A stretch of 64,000 bases of DNA from Gonium pectorale. Its lineage: Eukaryota; Chlorophyta; Chlorophyceae; Chlamydomonadales; Volvocaceae. The notes under the pieces were generated by a model. That model did no database searches. It had not been told where the DNA came from and worked only from the letters and a program-made list of their open reading frames with translations. Within the stretch, counting starts at the first letter, position 1; every line of letters begins with the position of its first letter. Where the stretch lies: positions 259,736-323,735 of the forward strand of contig LSYV01000011.1 of assembly GCA_001584585.1 (NCBI GenBank). Reading direction: 5' to 3'. Positions 59,784-64,000 of the stretch are shown here, piece by piece. A program made the position numbers and the translations under genes.

Positions 59784-61598
59784 ATGACACTCAGCAGCCT
59801 GCACAGAGCGCATCCAGTCGGGCCTGCCTGGAAACGCGCATCGCTCTTGCGCGAGGCGTTTAAAGATGGCCGGGCCAGGCTGATCGTCCCCAAATGGGGG
59901 ATCTCGCGGGCCAGCGTGTGCAAGATTGTCATCCAGCCTCGGGCGCAGAAGGTACGCGGCCTTTTCGCGCCTCGTGCATCGCTCTGCCGCTGCCTTTCTG
60001 TAACCTAATCTCATGTAAAGCGGTGGCGCCCCTGCCTAATGGCACAGTGCAATAGTTGTGTTTCTGGCTCATTCTGGCATACGTTAGCGAACGTCTGAGC
60101 CGCCTTCCCCTGAACCCTACGCTCAAACCGTCAGGGCGAGCGCTCGAGGCAGTCAGGCGATGGTGGAAAGTTGGTGACGCGAAAGATGACGGGGACGCTT
60201 TACACTGGCAAGACGTCGGTCATCACCCTGACGGCCCGCTTCCGGGATGGCTGGTGGATATTCAGCGTGCCCGGCTCCCTGAACGGCCGGTTCATGAAGC
60301 TGCGGGTGAAGCTCGATGGCAGGGTCCTCACCTGGACCGACACCAAGGACGATAGTCAACAGGTATGTCATCACCGCGGGTCACTTGAGTGCCAGCGTGC
60401 GTATAGTATACCGGCCGTCGCAGCCATCGCACATGCAGTTCGGCATGGGCTGCGACAGCAGGCAGGGCGGGGGCAGAGAAATGAAGACGTTCCGTAGCAA
60501 TCCCCATACATGCGTTTGCTAGATAGCTCATGCGGGTACGGCGACTGGGTATGAAGTCCTCCACGCGCGCTTCGGGGGCACTATGGTTGTTGCTCTATCT
60601 ACCCCAACAGTTTAACACGCTGCGTGCGTTCTTGTTTCCGTTCGCTCGCCCGTTGCGCCCGTTGCATTTACCCCGACTTCCCCTCACGCTGAGTGCTTAT
60701 CCTAGACAAGACGACATGCTTGCAGAATGCACCACTCGCCCGTGCACATCTTTCTATTTCGCTGGAGGCTGGGCGGCAGATGCGTAGCAGCATGGATGCA
60801 TGTGTACGGCCATGCGCTTCTTCAATATAGCGCCTGCTGTGGCTGCTGATGAGCAGCGTGCTACTGAAGGTTGCGCTGCACATGCACGAACTTCTTATCT
60901 ACTGTTGCACGCCCGCCGCAACGCAGGACGTATGCGTCGTACGCCTTCTGGACAACGTGGAGAAGACCGGCAAGTCTGCTGGGACCCGACACACCGTGCT
61001 CACCGGTGTGCCGCGTGAGCTGCGCAAGCAGATCATCGGAGCCTTCCAGCTGGGCTTCGTCGGCGACCCCAACCAAGGCGACGGCGTCATTACCCTCATC
61101 ACCTCCTCGGCGCCGCTGCCGGTCCTCGCACCGGGTGACCCCGAGCCCGCGTTCGATGACGACCTCCCGCCGCCGTCCGCCGCCTCCGCCTCCGCCTCCG
61201 CCTCCGCCTCGGCCGCCAGGCCCACCAGCGGCGCGCAGCCCACGTCCTCTTCGGCGCCCGTCGGCAGCGGCAACCCCTCCGCCAAGGCTCGCCCCGGGCG
61301 CCCCCGCAGCACCCGGGCCTCTGCCGCGTCCAGCTCGTCGTGCCCCTCCCCGGCGGTGGTGAGCGAGCCGCAGAGCACCAACCTGTCCCCGCCAATCAAA
61401 CCGAATGAGATGGACCTCTGGCGGGCGGCGGTGATGACCAGCGGCCAGCTGCTGCTGGCGCTGCTGACGGCATGGGGCCCTGCGGCCGCCGGCGGTGCCG
61501 GAAGCAGCGACGCGCGCAGCAGGGAGGCGGCACTGGCGCGCTGCTTCACCAACCTAAGGTCCGCCAAGGTCGAGCTGGAGGACCGCCCCGGGGCGTAG
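59784..61598 (+). CDS. Small one-module (B3-like?) protein, cluster copy C
   Basis: Three exons, 59784-59951, 60135-60362 and 60927-61598, join with all boundaries in phase 0 (donors gtacgc and gtatgt, acceptors ccgtcag and caacgcag) and give about 355 residues. Exon 1 carries REAFKDGRARLIVPKWGIS, the only place in the small family where the likely first strands of the module are clear. Exon 2 has SLNGRFMKLRVKLDGRVLTW. Exon 3 has LLDNVEKTGKSAGTRHTVL, GVPRELRKQIIGAFQLGF and GVITLITSSAP. A linker follows with an uninterrupted Ser-Ala alternation near 61180 and a basic AKARPGRPRSTR patch, an AT-hook-like GRP core. The C-terminal segment reads LARCFTNLRSAKVELEDRPG, as in copies A and B. Exon 1 is less certain than the others. 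A DNA-associated role is plausible from the GRP core but unproven. Confidence 0.64.
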
Positions 61599-63390
61599 CC
61601 GGCCAGTGCGCATCGCGGCCGTCTTCGCGTGCACAACGACCTGACTTGCATGGTCGGCTGCGAGCACGCGTGTCGCTATCGACTGCATGGGCACGGTTAG
61701 CAGCTGCTTTCGTCTGCGCCCCCACGGCAAGGCATACTGTCTTTGAGCCCGCACATGAAGCATCCATCGCGCCTGCATGCAGTTGAGCAGCGGTGACGTG
61801 CGCAATATCTGGGAGCACTGCTGCGGTTGCGCCTTATTAGGGAGCAAGTACTTTCCTGACTGTTGCCGGGGTGTGCCCTCGCGTGCACGGTTAGTTGAGG
61901 GGGCCTGCGTCGGCTGTAGATCTTGTCTGTTGGCGTGATGGGGCTCGCAGAACAAGCTAGTGAGTTGCAATTACAGTACGTAATCTTCGGGTGGATGGTT
62001 CCAAAATGGCGTGATTAACGGGTCCTGTGTGCATGGCCCAGGTTTTATTATATGAAGGTTGTTTCAAGGCAGGCCTGGTAGGAGCTGTAGGTATGACGAG
62101 CGGGTCGTAAGGAATCGATGGGCGGGGTCTCTGCTGGGTATGGCTGGAGTGGAAGGCAAGCACGGATTCCTCTGTCGGACAAATACAGTGCTGTACTCTA
62201 GCTCTAGCTCAAGGCGCTCGCTCGGTGCAAGGGTGATTGGCCGTTGTTCAGTGCGTGGGGCGGTGCCCATCCTTGCAATGGAGAGCTTGGAGCCATCTAT
62301 CATACGTATTGTAGGTATAGCCGTGTACGCAATGGTGTTTCGGTGTGGGAGCGCGGCATCCAACCTTGCCGGCGGGCCGGTGCTGGAGCCCAGACACAAT
62401 CGAGTGGGACTTGGGTGTGGGTTCTTTTGCCTGCTGGATACACGTGAGTGCGTGGTGTATCCTTACCTTGAGTGCGTAAGCGGCCCCACAAGTGAACTGG
62501 TGCGTGGGCCGCGTGGGAGCACGCTAGTGTAAACGGCATTGGCTTGCTTGCCTGCCCAACTCCTGACCAACGTTTTGGTCATGCACTGGACATGCTCACA
62601 ACGTATGTCGGATTCAAAGAAGGGGTTGGCCTGCAGTGTTTGACGGTATGTCATCAGGAACCAGAGCGGCGGAGAGGGGACCGTTGGGGGTAGCTGGGTT
62701 TGGCACGGCGGACCCAACCGAAAATGTAACCGCCGTGTGGACACACGACTAACGAGCCTGATTGATTGCCTGTTAATTCGTTACATCCTTCCCAGCAATC
62801 GAGCCTTCACGCCGTGACTCCGAGCAGACAGTTATGCGTCATACATACGTCAGATGCCGACAGCTGAGATGAAAACGACTGTCAAATCTCAGGCAAACAA
62901 TAGCTCTCAAAATTGCACAAACGGAGCCTTGGCCAACATTCGCTTTTCACCCGTCAAGTAACACAGTCGCTTTGGACTGGAGTATGTTTGCTGATTGATG
63001 GAGCTCTTGCTGGCACGCTTGCTTGACCAGGGCATCCGCCTTGAGGCAACGCGAGCGGGCGCGACTACGCGACACGCCATATGGGCGATCGCTTGCTCCA
63101 GAGAGCCCGAGCAAAGCAAGTTTGTGGACCAGTCTGTAAGTTTGAATGGAAGGAAAGGCATGTCAAGGCTTACGGGCGTTGTTCGGCGGGTGGAACCGAT
63201 GTCGGTGATGGGGAAAGACCGGCCGACGCCAACCCCGACGCCAATCCCCATTCCGCACCAGTCCATCGTTGCTCTGGGCGGTAATTCCCCAACACATGGG
63301 GTCAAGAAGTATCGATGCGTATTGTAGCACCATGATACCCCCCGAGAACCCTGTCTTGGCGCTCCCTCCGTCCGTTCATCCCTTCAAGCC
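61599..63390. other. Intergenic region before the right-edge gene
   Basis: About 1.8 kb with no recognised gene. Open frames are present (for example 62059-62532 on the plus strand), but none shows a family motif or a splice pattern I could support. Confidence 0.4.
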
Positions 63391-63642
63391 ATGCGCTCGG
63401 CGGCGGCGGCGCCTTCCCGTCGCCGCCTGCTGTCTGCAAGCACCGCGCTGGGCCGAGAGGCGCTGGCACCGGGACGTGTTCTACAAGTACACGTGATTGG
63501 CGTTGAACGTGTGCGCGTGGCGGCTGTGCCGAGATCTTCCGCGCCGGAAAGGAGCGCGGATCCCGCCATTTCCACCACCGTCATCGCCGACTTCACCGAC
63601 CGTAAATGCCGTCGTGCATTGGCTGTGGAGTTAGTCGAGCGG
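63391..63642 (+). other. Candidate first exon with organelle-type presequence
   Basis: ATG 63391 opens MRSAAAAPSRRRLLSASTAL, Arg/Ser/Ala-rich and without acidic residues, as in mitochondrial presequences. The frame can be spliced in phase 0 at gtaggg (63643) or at an earlier donor to the exon at 63889. No motif identifies the product. Confidence 0.3.
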
Positions 63643-63888
63643 GTAGGGTCTTGCTGACTAGGTATACCTTTGCTGCCTTGGGAGGCGTCGTACGGCGGCG
63701 GCGGTGCAGGCGCGGTAACTAAATGACATCGATGCGCATACAGGGGCCCGGTGGTGTAGTGCACACACGTTTCTAGTTCTTGTTTCAAGATCAGCGCCAG
63801 GGGGGCGCGCCACGCGGCACGCGCCACCAAGGGCCCTCACCGTAGGCAAGCTCGGCTGCACCCGGTCGTGTCCCCGATGTCCGCGCAG

Positions 63889-64000
63889 GTGGACCCCCGT
63901 CCCTCCAATGAGAAGTTGAGTCCCAGCTTGAGCGATCCCTTTCCTCGCTACCGAGATGAGCCCAGCAACGTGCGCAAGAATGCGGCGAAAGAGCGCGAGC
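63889..64000 (+). CDS. Exon of an unidentified gene running off the right edge
   Basis: An acceptor (tgtccgcgcag) at 63887-63888 opens a frame that is fully open to the window end and rich in charged and structured residues: VDPRPSNEKLSPSLSDPFPR, then a YRDEPSNVRKNAAKERE-type continuation. A first exon could be the frame beginning at ATG 63391, whose MRSAAAAPSRRRLLSASTAL start looks like a mitochondrial presequence and which reaches a phase-0 donor (gtaggg) after 63642. That link is unproven. I do not recognise the protein. Confidence 0.42.
   Translation, partial: MDPRPSNEKLSPSLSDPFPRYRDEPSNVRKNAAKERE

Noticed and set aside
62059..62532. Plus-strand 157-residue open frame as a gene
   Set aside because: No recognisable motif or supporting context.
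1..64000. CRISPR array, bacterial operon or prophage content
   Set aside because: No regularly spaced direct repeats and no bacterial gene order; introns and gene content are eukaryotic.

Overview
The window looks like nuclear DNA of a volvocalean-type green alga (Chlamydomonas/Volvox relatives); the species cannot be told from sequence alone. It is GC-rich. Genes are broken by many short GT-AG introns with pyrimidine-rich acceptors, and the proteins carry long Ala/Gly/Ser/Pro/Gln linkers. One gene is a green-lineage MSH1-type MutS with a C-terminal GIY-YIG domain. There is no bacterial operon layout. Most exons were placed by comparing paralogues inside the window or by recognising family motifs.

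Layout, left to right. 1-222 (-): 3' part of a PHD-finger gene cut by the window edge. 1555-5964 and 9590-12783 (+): the first two members of a family that joins repeated ~120-residue B3-like modules to a C-terminal SET-like domain. 14627-15233 (+): a decayed copy of a second, smaller gene family. 17064-23093 (-): a PIF1-type DNA helicase with a basic N-terminal presequence. 24762-25505: a possible retrotransposon tail, a strand-biased G/T-rich tract, then a run of 988 N (25506-26493). 28776-31274, 32909-36527 and 38304-42070 (+): three more B3-like/SET-like genes; the first two each carry a one-base frameshift. 43116-52546 (-): MSH1. 54671-61598 (+): three tandem small genes of the second family. 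63889-64000 (+): an exon of a gene running off the right edge.

The window has two themes. One is chromatin or DNA-binding-like proteins: a PHD finger, five B3-like/SET-like genes and four small module genes or remnants, expanded by tandem duplication and partly decaying. The other is DNA maintenance, perhaps organellar: a PIF1-like helicase and MSH1, both with basic N-termini that suggest import into mitochondrion or plastid. The most unusual content is the B3-like/SET-like family. All copies share the same three-exon 3' architecture, differ in module number, and depart from the canonical SET catalytic motifs.
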